64,000 nucleotides of DNA from an uncultured Pelagibacteraceae bacterium. Lineage in GTDB: Bacteria; Pseudomonadota; Alphaproteobacteria; Pelagibacterales; Pelagibacteraceae. The translations under genes were made by a program, and so were the position numbers. How positions within the stretch are numbered: position 1 is the stretch's first letter; each line of letters opens with the position of its first letter. Below, piece after piece: positions 49,842-63,442 of this stretch. Under the pieces are notes generated by a model. It was not told the DNA's origin, made no database searches, and saw only the letters and a list, made by a program, of their open reading frames with translations. The DNA lies in contig CACEOY010000004.1 in assembly GCA_902561155.1 (NCBI GenBank), positions 1 through 64,000 on the forward strand, read 5' to 3'.

Positions 49842-50615
49842 ATGAAAATGAAAAATATATTAAAAAAAATTTTAGAAATATTTGGATTTAAACTTTTAAG
49901 AATGAAGGAAAGAAATAAACATACTACCTTCGGTATAATAAATCATTTGTTAAATATAATAACTAAATCAGGTAAGTATTCTCATTTAACAATTTTTGAT
50001 ATTGGTGGGAATGTGGGTGAATTTAGCAAAGAACTTGAAACACATTTAATCAAAGAAAAAAATGAGTATAAATTTTTTATTTTTGAACCAAATCCTAATT
50101 TAATAAAAGAAATAAAACAAAAGAAAATTAAAAATTCAAATATTTTTAATTATGGTATTGGTGATAAAAAAGAAGAAAAACTTTTTAAAATCCACGACCA
50201 CCACGAAAAATCATCATTTTTAAATATTGATAAAAATTATTTTAAAAATGAAAAAAAATATAATATTTATGATTTTAAGTGTAAAATCGAAACATTAGAT
50301 AGTTTTTCAAACGAGAATAAGATAGATCATATAAATTTTTTAAAAATAGATACTCAGGGTTACAATGCTAAAGTTTTGGAGGGTGCTAAAAATTTAATAA
50401 AAAACAACGCTATTGATTTTATTTATACTGAAATTACGATTGGACCCAAATATGAATTAAACGAAACTTTTTTTGATTTTGAGAAAATTTTAAATGAAAA
50501 TTACGATCTTTACGGTATTGATGTAGGTCAATATTATCTTGAGGTGATTTCAAGAAGATCGATGGATCAGTTGAACCTAGATCTATTTTATGTAAATAAA
50601 AAAATGATTCAATAA
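49842..50615 (+). CDS. FkbM-family methyltransferase
   Basis: A 257-residue SAM-dependent methyltransferase. The SAM motif is FDIGGNVGEFSKEL at 52-65, and INFLKIDTQGYNAKVLEGA is the FkbM core. Members methylate sugars and polysaccharide ends, often in surface polymer islands. It is lysine- and asparagine-rich and very AT-rich. Its ATG (49842, or 49848) is 2-3 bases after the tmRNA, with no room for a promoter or ribosome site; Met21 at 49902 is an alternative start. A location next to tmRNA suggests an accessory, strain-variable gene. Confidence 0.88.
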   Translation: MKMKNILKKILEIFGFKLLRMKERNKHTTFGIINHLLNIITKSGKYSHLTIFDIGGNVGEFSKELETHLIKEKNEYKFFIFEPNPNLIKEIKQKKIKNSNIFNYGIGDKKEEKLFKIHDHHEKSSFLNIDKNYFKNEKKYNIYDFKCKIETLDSFSNENKIDHINFLKIDTQGYNAKVLEGAKNLIKNNAIDFIYTEITIGPKYELNETFFDFEKILNENYDLYGIDVGQYYLEVISRRSMDQLNLDLFYVNKKMIQ

Positions 50616-50646
50616 ACTCTTTAGAATAGAACAACGATACAAAATT

Positions 50647-50910
50647 ATGATACTCAATTTTATTTTAAAATATATTGGTTTTTTTGCAGCGTTTTGCACA
50701 ACTATTTCTTTTTTGCCTCAAGCAATTAAAGTTTATAAATCTAGAAGCACAAAAGATATTTCATTATACATGTTTTTAATTTTTACAATTGGGACTACTT
50801 GCTGGCTTATATATGGAGTAATAATTTCATCAGTTCCCATTATATTGGCGAATGCAATAACTCTCGTTTTAAGTTTTTTTATTTTAGTGTATAAAATCAA
50901 ATATAAATAA
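50647..50910 (+). CDS. SemiSWEET-type PQ-loop transporter
   Basis: An 87-residue protein with three hydrophobic segments (about 5-22, 41-60, 64-83) and the PQ motif at P24-Q25 (SFLPQAIKVYKSRSTKDIS). This is the half-transporter unit that dimerises to form a sugar uniporter, as in bacterial SemiSWEETs. It follows the FkbM gene by 31 bases, so a linked sugar role is possible. Confidence 0.9.
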   Translation: MILNFILKYIGFFAAFCTTISFLPQAIKVYKSRSTKDISLYMFLIFTIGTTCWLIYGVIISSVPIILANAITLVLSFFILVYKIKYK

Positions 50911-50918
50911 AAAAAGAA

Positions 50919-51038
50919 ATGGAAATTATTTTTATAATTGTTGGATTATTTCTAGTCTATTATCTTTTTAGACCTACTTCCAAAGAAGAGTTAAAAAGGT
51001 TTAAGGATAATGACAACTGGTCAAACATGGGTTTTTAA
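50919..51038 (+). CDS. Micro-protein with one membrane helix, 39 residues
   Basis: An open frame starting ATG at 50919 and ending TAA at 51038. It encodes a hydrophobic N-terminal helix (MEIIFIIVGLFLVYYLF) and a charged tail (TSKEELKRFKDNDNWSNMGF). The start follows the SemiSWEET stop by 8 bases and has a purine-rich AAAAAAGAA ahead of it, which fits a coupled small membrane protein. I do not recognise it. Confidence 0.5.
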   Translation: MEIIFIIVGLFLVYYLFRPTSKEELKRFKDNDNWSNMGF

Positions 51039-51115
51039 AAAATATATTTATCCCCCAAATAAAGTAATAATCCCAAAGCTATACCGGTAATAGCCCAGAA
51101 TAATTTATCTTTCAT
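51035..51115 (-). CDS. Micro-protein with one membrane helix, 26 residues
   Basis: An open frame starting ATG at 51115 and ending TAA at 51035: one hydrophobic helix (FWAITGIALGLLLYLG) between charged ends. The start overlaps the MazG-like gene end by 11 bases, as genes in this genome often do, and its stop overlaps the convergent micro-gene stop. Chance occurrence cannot be ruled out at this length. Confidence 0.4.
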   Translation of the reverse strand: MKDKLFWAITGIALGLLLYLGDKYIF

Positions 51116-51482
51116 TTATCAGTTTTTCTAAATTTGGTTTGAAGTAGTTGGGTCCTTTCATTACTTTGCCGAACTCATTGTAAATAGGTTTGCCGTCCTC
51201 CCCAAGTTTGCTCATATTAGAATTTTGAACTTCATCAAAACATATGTCTAAATTAATTCCAAAGGCATGGCCTGCGCCATAAGTTACATAAAGTATGTCA
51301 GTTAAAGCATCTGCCACTTCTTTTATATTTTTATCTTTTAAAGCAACTTTAAGCTCCTCTAGTTCTTCAGCGATTAAATCGTATCTGAGCTTAACTATTT
51401 TTTCTTCAGGAAATTTAGCTTTATTTTTGACTTCTTGTCCAAATGTTTTCATAAATTTTCCCACTTTTTCAAAATTACTCAT
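51105..51482 (-). CDS. MazG-like / PRA-PH nucleotide pyrophosphohydrolase
   Basis: A 125-residue all-alpha pyrophosphohydrolase. The metal-binding pattern is in LIAEELEELKVAL (E39, E40, E43) and EVADALTDILYVTYG (E55, D58, D62). Related enzymes clean non-canonical NTPs or act on phosphoribosyl-ATP. The C-terminal part (MSKLGEDGKPIYNEFGKVMK) matches a group annotated as MazG-like, often in phage and marine genomes. Substrate unknown. Confidence 0.82.
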   Translation of the reverse strand: MSNFEKVGKFMKTFGQEVKNKAKFPEEKIVKLRYDLIAEELEELKVALKDKNIKEVADALTDILYVTYGAGHAFGINLDICFDEVQNSNMSKLGEDGKPIYNEFGKVMKGPNYFKPNLEKLINER

Positions 51483-51541
51483 ATTTCCGCCTTTATATTT
51501 TTTTAAATAAAATATAAATATAATATATCAAAGAATCATAA

Positions 51542-52930
51542 ATGAAGTATAGAAACGAATTTGATAGTATAGGCAAAATTAAAGTACCTGGTGATAAGTA
51601 TTGGGGTGCATCAACAGAGAGATCAAATAAATACTTCAACATTGGTGATTTTTTAGTTAGACCAATAGTTATTCAGTCAATTGCAGTTATCAAAAAAGCT
51701 GCCGCTATCGTCAATAAAAATAATGGTGACTTAGATGCTAAAATTTCAAAATACATAGTTAAAGCGTCAGAAGAAGTTATAAGAGGAAAACTAGATGACC
51801 ATTTTCCACTGAAAGTTTGGCAAACAGGATCGGGCACTCAAACAAATATGAATGTAAATGAAGTTATTTCTAATAGGGCTATAGAAATGCTTGGAGGAAA
51901 ACTTGGATCAAAAAAACCTATACACCCTAATGACCACGTCAATAAATCACAATCAACCAATGATGTTTTTCCCTCTGCTATGCATATTTCGATAGCAATG
52001 AAAACGAAGCAAAAACTTTTACCATCATTAAAGATCTTAGAAAGAGAGCTTTATAAAAAAGTAAAAGAATTTAACAAAATTGTCAAAGTTGGAAGAACAC
52101 ATTTACAAGATGCAACACCAATTACTTTAGGGCAAGAATTTTCAGGATATCACGCACAACTTAAGGAATGCATAAATAGGATTGAAGACGCTTTAAAAGA
52201 AATTTATTATCTTGCTCAAGGCGGTACCGCAGTTGGAACTGGTTTAAACACAAAAAAAAATTTTGATGTAAAAATAATTAAAGAAATTTCAAAAATAACA
52301 AAATTACCTTTCAAACCAGCTAGAAATAAATTTGCTGCTCTTGCAGCGCATGATGCAATTGTAAATTTTTCTGGCACTATGAATACTACGGCAGTTTGTT
52401 TAATGAAGATTGCTAATGATATTCGTTTTCTTGGTTCTGGACCACGTGCAGGATACGGAGAGTTAATATTACCATCTAATGAACCTGGTTCTTCAATAAT
52501 GCCTGGAAAGGTGAACCCAACACAGTCTGAAGCAGTTACTATGGTTTGTGTAAAAGTTATTGGTAATCACAATGGAATAACTATGGCGGGCTCTCATGGT
52601 CATTTTGAATTAAATGTTTTTAAACCTTTAATTATACACAATATTCTTCAGTCTATTGAGATAATGGCGGACTCATCTAAAACGTTTGCACTTTATTGTA
52701 TAAAGGGAATTAAAGCAGATAAAAAAAGAATCAAAAATTTACTGGATAATTCCTTAATGATTGTAACAGCACTAACTCCTAAAATGGGTTATGACAATGC
52801 TGCTAAAATTGCTAAAGCAGCACATAAAAATGGAACTACGTTAAAAGAGGAAGTTTTAAAAACTAATCTTATTTCAGAAAAAGAGTATGATAAGATTATG
52901 GATCCAATTAAAATGACTAAGCCTAAATAA
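51542..52930 (+). CDS. fumC: Class II fumarase
   Basis: A 462-residue fumarase, interconverting fumarate and malate in the TCA cycle. The signature [16 protein letters not shown], the [16 protein letters not shown] active-site segment and the [18 protein letters not shown] segment are complete. Aspartase is related but fumarase fits these segments. It stands alone between divergent MazG-like and the helicase gene, with an 81-base gap after it. Confidence 0.95.
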   Translation: MKYRNEFDSIGKIKVPGDKYWGASTERSNKYFNIGDFLVRPIVIQSIAVIKKAAAIVNKNNGDLDAKISKYIVKASEEVIRGKLDDHFPLKVWQTGSGTQTNMNVNEVISNRAIEMLGGKLGSKKPIHPNDHVNKSQSTNDVFPSAMHISIAMKTKQKLLPSLKILERELYKKVKEFNKIVKVGRTHLQDATPITLGQEFSGYHAQLKECINRIEDALKEIYYLAQGGTAVGTGLNTKKNFDVKIIKEISKITKLPFKPARNKFAALAAHDAIVNFSGTMNTTAVCLMKIANDIRFLGSGPRAGYGELILPSNEPGSSIMPGKVNPTQSEAVTMVCVKVIGNHNGITMAGSHGHFELNVFKPLIIHNILQSIEIMADSSKTFALYCIKGIKADKKRIKNLLDNSLMIVTALTPKMGYDNAAKIAKAAHKNGTTLKEEVLKTNLISEKEYDKIMDPIKMTKPK

Positions 52931-53011
52931 GTTCTATTACACCTTTAATAAGGGTATTAAATATCATCTTTTTAATTATACTAGGTAGTGTATAAAAGTT
53001 AAATAGAAGTC

Positions 53012-55044
53012 ATGTCATCTGAAAATAAATTATTAGATAACTTAAATAGCGTACAAAAAAAAGCTGTATTAGATACTGAGGGACCAAACTTAATTGTCGC
53101 TGGCGCTGGCTCTGGAAAAACAAGAGTGCTTACTACCAAACTAGCTTACATAATAAGTGAGAAAAGAGCATGGCCTAATCAAATCTTATGCGTGACTTTT
53201 ACAAATAAAGCGGCAAAAGAAATGCAGAATAGAGTTCTAGGATTTATTAAAGGCAAAAACAGCGCTGTGCCTTGGCTTGGCACGTTTCACTCGATTAGTG
53301 TGAAATTTTTAAGAAGGCACGCAGATGCAATTGGTTTTAAAAGCAATTTCACAATTCTAGATTCAGATGATCAAAAAAAATTGATAAAAAAAATATGTGA
53401 AGCTGAAAACATAGATGCAAAAAAAATATCACCTCAATTTATTATTTCTTTTATTGATAATTGGAAAAATAAGGGATTAACATACAAAGAAGTAAAGATT
53501 AATAAAAACAATACATTAGAGTCACGAATTTTAAAAGTTTATTCAATTTATCAGCAGAAAACACAAGATTTAAATGCAATGGATTTTGGTGATTTAATTT
53601 TATTTACAGTCAAACTATTAGAAAACAATAATGATATTGCTGAAATATATAGAAATAATTTTAAGTATATTTTAGTTGACGAATATCAAGACACCAACTT
53701 TATTCAAAACAAATGGTTGAATTTATTAGTTAACTCTAAACAAAACATATGTTGTGTTGGGGACGATGATCAGTCGATTTATAGTTGGCGGGGAGCCGAA
53801 ATTAAAAACTTTTTAACTTTTGATAAAATTTATCCGAATTGTAAAGTTTATAAATTAGAACAAAATTATCGATCTACTAAAAATATTTTAGAGACGGCAT
53901 CCAGTTTAATTTCAAACAATAACAGTAGAGTAGGAAAAAAGCTTTGGTCTTCAGGTAATGATGGTGATCTTGTTAAATTAAACTGTTATAGCAGTGGAAA
54001 AGATGAAGCTACAGGAGTAAGCGATATTATTGAAAGTAAAATTAAGAAAAAATATTCATTAAATAATGTAAGCATACTTGTAAGAGCTATTTACCAAACC
54101 AGAGAATTTGAAGAAAGATTTCTGAAAATTGGTTTAGGCTATAGAGTTTTAGGCGGTATAAGATTTTATGAAAGGACCGAAGTAAAGGACGCAATAAGCT
54201 ATTTGAGAATTGTTAATCAAAAATTTGATGATTTGGCAATGGAAAGAGTAATTGGAGCACCTAAAAAAGGTATCGGTGATGCTACTCTAAAAAAAATATA
54301 CGAATACGGATCTAAAGAAAAATTATGTCTAGAAGACGCTATAATAAATTTAATCAAATTAGATCAATTCAAACCAAAAATAAAAAAAACATTTTCTCTT
54401 TTGATAAGGATGATAGAGAAATGGAGAAACGATACAAAAAAAATTAATCATTATGATTTGTTAAAACTAATTTTAGATGAGTCGGGTTACTCGTCTACAT
54501 TAAAAAATAAAAAAGATTTAGAGAATGAAAACAGACTCGAAAACTTAAAAGAACTTTTAAGAGCGATGCAAGATTATGAAAATTTACAGGATTTTTTAGA
54601 ACACGTATCCTTAGCTACTTCAGCTGATCAAGAATGGGAAGGAGAAAAAGTAAATTTAATGACAATGCATGCAGCTAAAGGTTTAGAGTTTGATGTTGTT
54701 TTTTTACCTGGCTGGGAAGAAGGTTTATTTCCTCATCAAAAATCTTTACAAGAAAAAGGTGATTTTGCTTTAGAAGAAGAGAGAAGATTGGCCTATGTAG
54801 GAATCACAAGGGCAAAAAAAGAGGCTTTTTTATCTTTTGCAATGAGAAGGGCTTATCAAGGAGATTGGATGGACGCTGTTCCCTCGAGGTTTGTAAATGA
54901 ATTGCCAGAAAATAATATAGAAAAAAATGAAATAGTTGAAAAAGAAAATGATGATGATTTTGATTTTAATCAAGATAATTTAATAGAATTAGGAGATGAA
55001 TATAGAAGTCCTGGATGGGATAGGCTTAAAAAGAAATTAATAAA

Positions 55045-55057
<13 letters not shown>
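53012..55057 (+). CDS. UvrD/PcrA-type superfamily 1 DNA helicase
   Basis: A 681-residue 3'-5' helicase. Motifs in order: Q motif LNSVQKKAVL, Walker A GAGSGKT at 31-37, ILVDEYQDTN, QSIYSWRGA, QNYRST, TMHAAKGLEFDVVFLPG and EERRLAYVGITRAKK. It serves in repair and replication. At 681 residues it is shorter than E. coli UvrD (720) and could act as the genome's sole UvrD/Rep helicase. It overlaps pepP by 13 bases. Confidence 0.93.
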
Positions 55058-59624
<4,567 letters not shown>

Positions 59625-59669
59625 TTTTAATACATATCAAAAAAATTATATTTGGTAAAATTTTGTTTT

Positions 59670-60593
59670 TTAAATACTTGCTGTAAGAGGCTTTTTTAAT
59701 GTTTCAATCCGAGCTTTTTTATTAATTGAATTGGAACCTATGTTTGACCAATTAGATTTATCTGAGAAAAATTTTATTAATAATTTATTTGTTAGTGCAT
59801 GACCTCCTTGGGATGTGATAACGTGTCCTATTATTCTATTTCCAGACAACATAAGGTCACCAATACAATCTAAAATTTTATGGTAAACAAATTCATGTCT
59901 GTTTCTAAGACCATCTTCATTTAAAATTTCATTGTCTTTTACTACTATCGCGTTCTCTAATGATCCACCTTTGGCTAAACCTTTGCTTTTAATATAATCA
60001 ATATCTTCATATAGACAGAATGTTCTTGAATTATAAATTTCTGTTAATTTATCTTGACTTAATTTAAATTCTTTTCGTCTAGTTCTAATCAATGGATTTG
60101 AATAAACAATTTCAAAATCTATAATTAAATCGTTATTTGTAGGTTCTATTGAAATAAATTTTTTTCCTTCTTTAATTTCAACTTTTTTTTCGACCTTAAT
60201 AAGTTGTCTTGGTATTCTTTGTTCTTTGATGCCAGCAGATCTAATAGCTTCAACGAAATCACTAGCAGAACCATCTAGTATTGGGATTTCTGATGCGTCT
60301 ACCTCTACAAGAGCATTATCTATTCCTTCGCCAAAAAATGCTGCCATCAAATGTTCTACGGTTGAAACAGAGATGCCATTTTTGTTAGCTATTTTCGTAC
60401 AAAGTATTGGTTCAATTACATTGTTATAATTAGCAGGAATTAGATCATTTTTATCAATATCAACTCTGCAGAATTTTATGCCAAAATTTTCAGCTGCTGG
60501 TTTTATAATTAATTTAGCGTTTATCCCGTTGTGCAAACCTACGCCATTTAATTTTATTGGCTTATTAATTGTTTTTTGATTGGCAAATAACAT
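59670..60593 (-). CDS. lpxC: UDP-3-O-acyl-N-acetylglucosamine deacetylase LpxC
   Basis: A 307-residue zinc enzyme, the committed step of lipid A synthesis. Zinc and catalytic residues are in STVEHLMAAF (H81) and HKILDCIGDLML; the dyad-like LDGSASDFVEA and the GVGLHNG start motif are present. Normally it follows ftsZ in this cluster; here ftsA is directly upstream. Confidence 0.95.
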   Translation of the reverse strand: MLFANQKTINKPIKLNGVGLHNGINAKLIIKPAAENFGIKFCRVDIDKNDLIPANYNNVIEPILCTKIANKNGISVSTVEHLMAAFFGEGIDNALVEVDASEIPILDGSASDFVEAIRSAGIKEQRIPRQLIKVEKKVEIKEGKKFISIEPTNNDLIIDFEIVYSNPLIRTRRKEFKLSQDKLTEIYNSRTFCLYEDIDYIKSKGLAKGGSLENAIVVKDNEILNEDGLRNRHEFVYHKILDCIGDLMLSGNRIIGHVITSQGGHALTNKLLIKFFSDKSNWSNIGSNSINKKARIETLKKPLTASI

Positions 60594-60657
60594 TTGATAG
60601 GTATATTAAATAAGGTAGATCTTCTTAAAACAAATAATGTTTCAAAAAATAACAGTT

Positions 60658-61851
60658 TTACTCAAATAAACTAGAAAAAATCCTAGAAATTAATGATTTT
60701 TTTTTGTTTACGACTGGTATTGCTTCCTTAGACCAACCTTTAGATAAAAGTTGAGCGAATATTTTAATAGATTCTAAGGGATCCCCCTCATTTTCTTTAA
60801 GAAAATTTAATTTACATTTTTTTAAACTATTTTCAAAAATAAAATGAAATTTATATGAGATATTTTTATCTTCAAAATCTAAATATAAAGCAACCTCTTT
60901 ATCTTTAAAATAATATAAGTTTTTATTTTTATTAAACAAAATATTCGCTATTTCCTCTATTCTCGCAGAAGAAATTTCAATTATATGTTTAATGCTAATT
61001 TTTCTAAAATTATTTTTATCAAAAAATTTTTTATCTACATATAAGTTTTCATCTGAAATTTCAAAACTAGAGTCTGAAATTATTTTTTGAACAGTTGAAG
61101 TTTCAAGAGAACAAACCTTTGAAATATCTTTAATAATAATATCTGATCCAAAATTAAATTTTTGAGAAAAACAAAAAGCTGATTCAAAGAAAAAAGATAC
61201 ATTTGACTCACTTTTACCTATTTTAATTTTTATAAATGTATCATCTTTATAGTTATTAATTATTTTGATACCATCGGAGAAACTTTTAAGAATTACCCTG
61301 TTAATACTCAAGTTGCATTTATTGAATAAAGTTTTCAAGTTTTTAAACTCATTATTTTTTATTAAAAAGAAAGTCAGCTGATGAGAATAAAAATCACCGT
61401 ATAAGCCAATTGGTAAATTTTTAATTTGCTTATTGTCTAATAAGTATTTTGTATTGAAAAGATGAATTATTGTTTTATCGTTTTCAGATTCTGATAATTT
61501 TGATTTAATATCATTTAAAATATATGAGATATCATCAGATAGTATTTGATTTCCATTTAGTTTTTTGAAGCCACTTATATTAATACAGTCAAATTCAGTT
61601 TGATTAATAATGACATTAATTTGTGAAAAAAGCAGATTAGATTTGCTCTCAACTTTTTTAACTACTTTTTTTAAATTCTCTACAGTGGTTGCTAAATCTA
61701 TTATTTTTCCATTTTTAAAACCTGAAGGTGAAAATAATTCATGCTCTATAATTTTAAAGTTGAGCTCGTCATCGTGCTCACCAATTGCTACTAAAAAGTT
61801 TTCATCATTTATCTCTAAAAAAAGATTTTTTTTTTTTAATTTATTCATCAT
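60658..61851 (-). CDS. ftsA: Degenerate FtsA-like division protein
   Basis: A 397-residue protein assigned to FtsA by position after ftsQ and by a collinear pattern: a long N-terminal SHS2-containing part (KIIDLATTVENLKKVVKKV, IIHLFNTKYLLDNKQIKNLP, ILKSFSDGIK) resembles E. coli FtsA segments. Yet the actin-type motifs are eroded: phosphate-1 reads LFLEINDENFLVAIG instead of LDIGTSK-like, phosphate-2 DIGGGT reads IKIGKSES, and no adenosine LTGGG motif is seen. The C terminus KKKSLISRIFSSLFE keeps an amphipathic membrane-targeting helix. It probably still tethers the divisome but ATP binding is doubtful. Coupled to ftsQ by ATGA. No ftsZ follows. Confidence 0.75.
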   Translation of the reverse strand: MMNKLKKKNLFLEINDENFLVAIGEHDDELNFKIIEHELFSPSGFKNGKIIDLATTVENLKKVVKKVESKSNLLFSQINVIINQTEFDCINISGFKKLNGNQILSDDISYILNDIKSKLSESENDKTIIHLFNTKYLLDNKQIKNLPIGLYGDFYSHQLTFFLIKNNEFKNLKTLFNKCNLSINRVILKSFSDGIKIINNYKDDTFIKIKIGKSESNVSFFFESAFCFSQKFNFGSDIIIKDISKVCSLETSTVQKIISDSSFEISDENLYVDKKFFDKNNFRKISIKHIIEISSARIEEIANILFNKNKNLYYFKDKEVALYLDFEDKNISYKFHFIFENSLKKCKLNFLKENEGDPLESIKIFAQLLSKGWSKEAIPVVNKKKSLISRIFSSLFE

Positions 61852-62516
61852 TTTAAAATGAGTTGATCTTTAACTCTATAATCAAAAATTGTATATTTTT
61901 CAAAATCAATTTTTTTACCTAAATCCATAAAATTTTTTAGGCTTGTGACAAAGTTTTTTGCAGGTAATTTAATTACCACTTTATTTTCTAATAAAATATC
62001 CCATCTTCCAGCATCAAAATAGTAAAATGATTGAATTTTAAATATTGGAAAATTAATTTTTTTTAAAATAGAGTAAACTTCTAAAAAATTTTTTTGCTTA
62101 CCGAAAATATTTGGTAATTTTTCTAAATTTTGATTTTTAAAAAACTTAATTTTTTCGCCTTTTTTAGTTAAATAATATTTATCCTTTTTATCATTAAGAA
62201 CTGCAATTGGTTCTTTTTCGTAAACAAAAATTAGAAGCTTAGATGGGAAAATTTTTTTAAATTCTAAATAATTTATAAAATCATAATCTTCCAATATTTT
62301 TTTAATTTTTTTCTCATTTAAAATGAACAAACTTGAATCATATAACTCATTTGCAAAATGATATTCTATTTTTTTTTTTTCAAGAAATTTTAGATTTTTT
62401 ATTTCTATATTTTTAATCTTAAATAACTGAAATGCAGGGTTTAAATTGTTAGGATTAAATGTTGTAAGCAGTATTACTAATAAAAATAGTGATAAAACAG
62501 TAGCAGTTTTTTTCAT
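61848..62516 (-). CDS. ftsQ: Cell division protein FtsQ
   Basis: A 222-residue bitopic protein: short tail, membrane segment about 5-20, and a POTRA domain beginning IKNIEIKNLKFLEKKKIEYH, followed by LNEKKIKKILEDYDFINYLE and FVYEKEPIAVL, the typical POTRA strand pattern. It recruits FtsL/FtsB to the divisome. Overlaps ftsA and ddl by 4 bases each. Confidence 0.88.
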   Translation of the reverse strand: MKKTATVLSLFLLVILLTTFNPNNLNPAFQLFKIKNIEIKNLKFLEKKKIEYHFANELYDSSLFILNEKKIKKILEDYDFINYLEFKKIFPSKLLIFVYEKEPIAVLNDKKDKYYLTKKGEKIKFFKNQNLEKLPNIFGKQKNFLEVYSILKKINFPIFKIQSFYYFDAGRWDILLENKVVIKLPAKNFVTSLKNFMDLGKKIDFEKYTIFDYRVKDQLILK

Positions 62517-63442
62517 TTATTTAAGCTTGCATCTAAAATTAACTTTTGGACAAGTTTTTTAAATGAAATTTTTTTATAATTGGCTATTTCTGGAACCAAA
62601 GATAAATCTGTCATTCCTGGCTGAGTATTAGTTTCAAGTAGATAAAATTTATTGTTATAAAATTTAAAATCAGACCTTGTTACTCCTCGACATCCCAGAA
62701 TTTTATGTGTCCTTTGTGCAATTTTTAGAACCTCATTATATTTTTTTTTAGGAATATTAGCTGGCATTATATGATCGGTTTTTGCAGATTTTGTGTATTT
62801 GGCCTTGTAATCATAAAACTTTCGTTTAGGCTTTAATTCAATAGCACCCAACGCTTTGCCATTTAAAACTGCAACTTGAATTTCTTGTCCACCAATAAAA
62901 TTCTCTATTATCAATGTATCGTAAATTTTTAATAGACTTTTTATATTTTTTTTTAAAGAAATTAAATTCTTACAGATTTTAACACCAATGCTTGATCCCT
63001 CATTATTTGGTTTGATTACCATTGGATATTTTAATTTTTTTAATTTTATAGTCTTTTTAAAATTTTTAAAAATATAGTTTTTTTTATTTATAATCTCGAA
63101 TTTTGGAGTAGTTATTTCATATTTGATAAATATTTTTTTTGAGATTAATTTATTCATTGCATTCATCGATGATAATACACCTGAGTGCGTATAAGGAATT
63201 TTTGAATATTCAAAAAAACTTTGTGCATAACCATCTTCGCCTTCCTCTCCATGAAGTGCATTAAAGATTATGTCTGAATTGCTTTGTTTAATATCGAAAA
63301 ATGATTTTTTTTTAGGATCAAATGTTTCTACTTTATAACCTAATTTTTTTATAGCAGCTATACAAGCTTTTCCGGTTTTTAAACTTATCTCTCGCTCTCT
63401 TGAATTTCCACCTAAAACTACTAGAATTTTTTTTTTAACCAT
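62513..63442 (-). CDS. ddl: D-alanine-D-alanine ligase
   Basis: A 309-residue ATP-grasp enzyme that makes D-Ala-D-Ala for peptidoglycan. I prefer the ATG at 63442 (MVKKKILVVLGGNSRERE) with an AGGTG ribosome site 12 bases upstream, over an in-frame GTG five codons earlier. HGEEGEDGYAQSFFE, PMVIKPNNEGSSIGVKIC and LETNTQPGMTDLSLVPEI hold substrate, ATP and magnesium residues. It overlaps murB by 8 bases. Confidence 0.94.
   Translation of the reverse strand: MVKKKILVVLGGNSREREISLKTGKACIAAIKKLGYKVETFDPKKKSFFDIKQSNSDIIFNALHGEEGEDGYAQSFFEYSKIPYTHSGVLSSMNAMNKLISKKIFIKYEITTPKFEIINKKNYIFKNFKKTIKLKKLKYPMVIKPNNEGSSIGVKICKNLISLKKNIKSLLKIYDTLIIENFIGGQEIQVAVLNGKALGAIELKPKRKFYDYKAKYTKSAKTDHIMPANIPKKKYNEVLKIAQRTHKILGCRGVTRSDFKFYNNKFYLLETNTQPGMTDLSLVPEIANYKKISFKKLVQKLILDASLNK

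Noticed and set aside
52931-53011. Hairpin ACCTTT-AAT-AAGGGT after fumC as a terminator
   Set aside because: Weak stem with a wobble pair, a 3-base loop and no T-run; too little to call.
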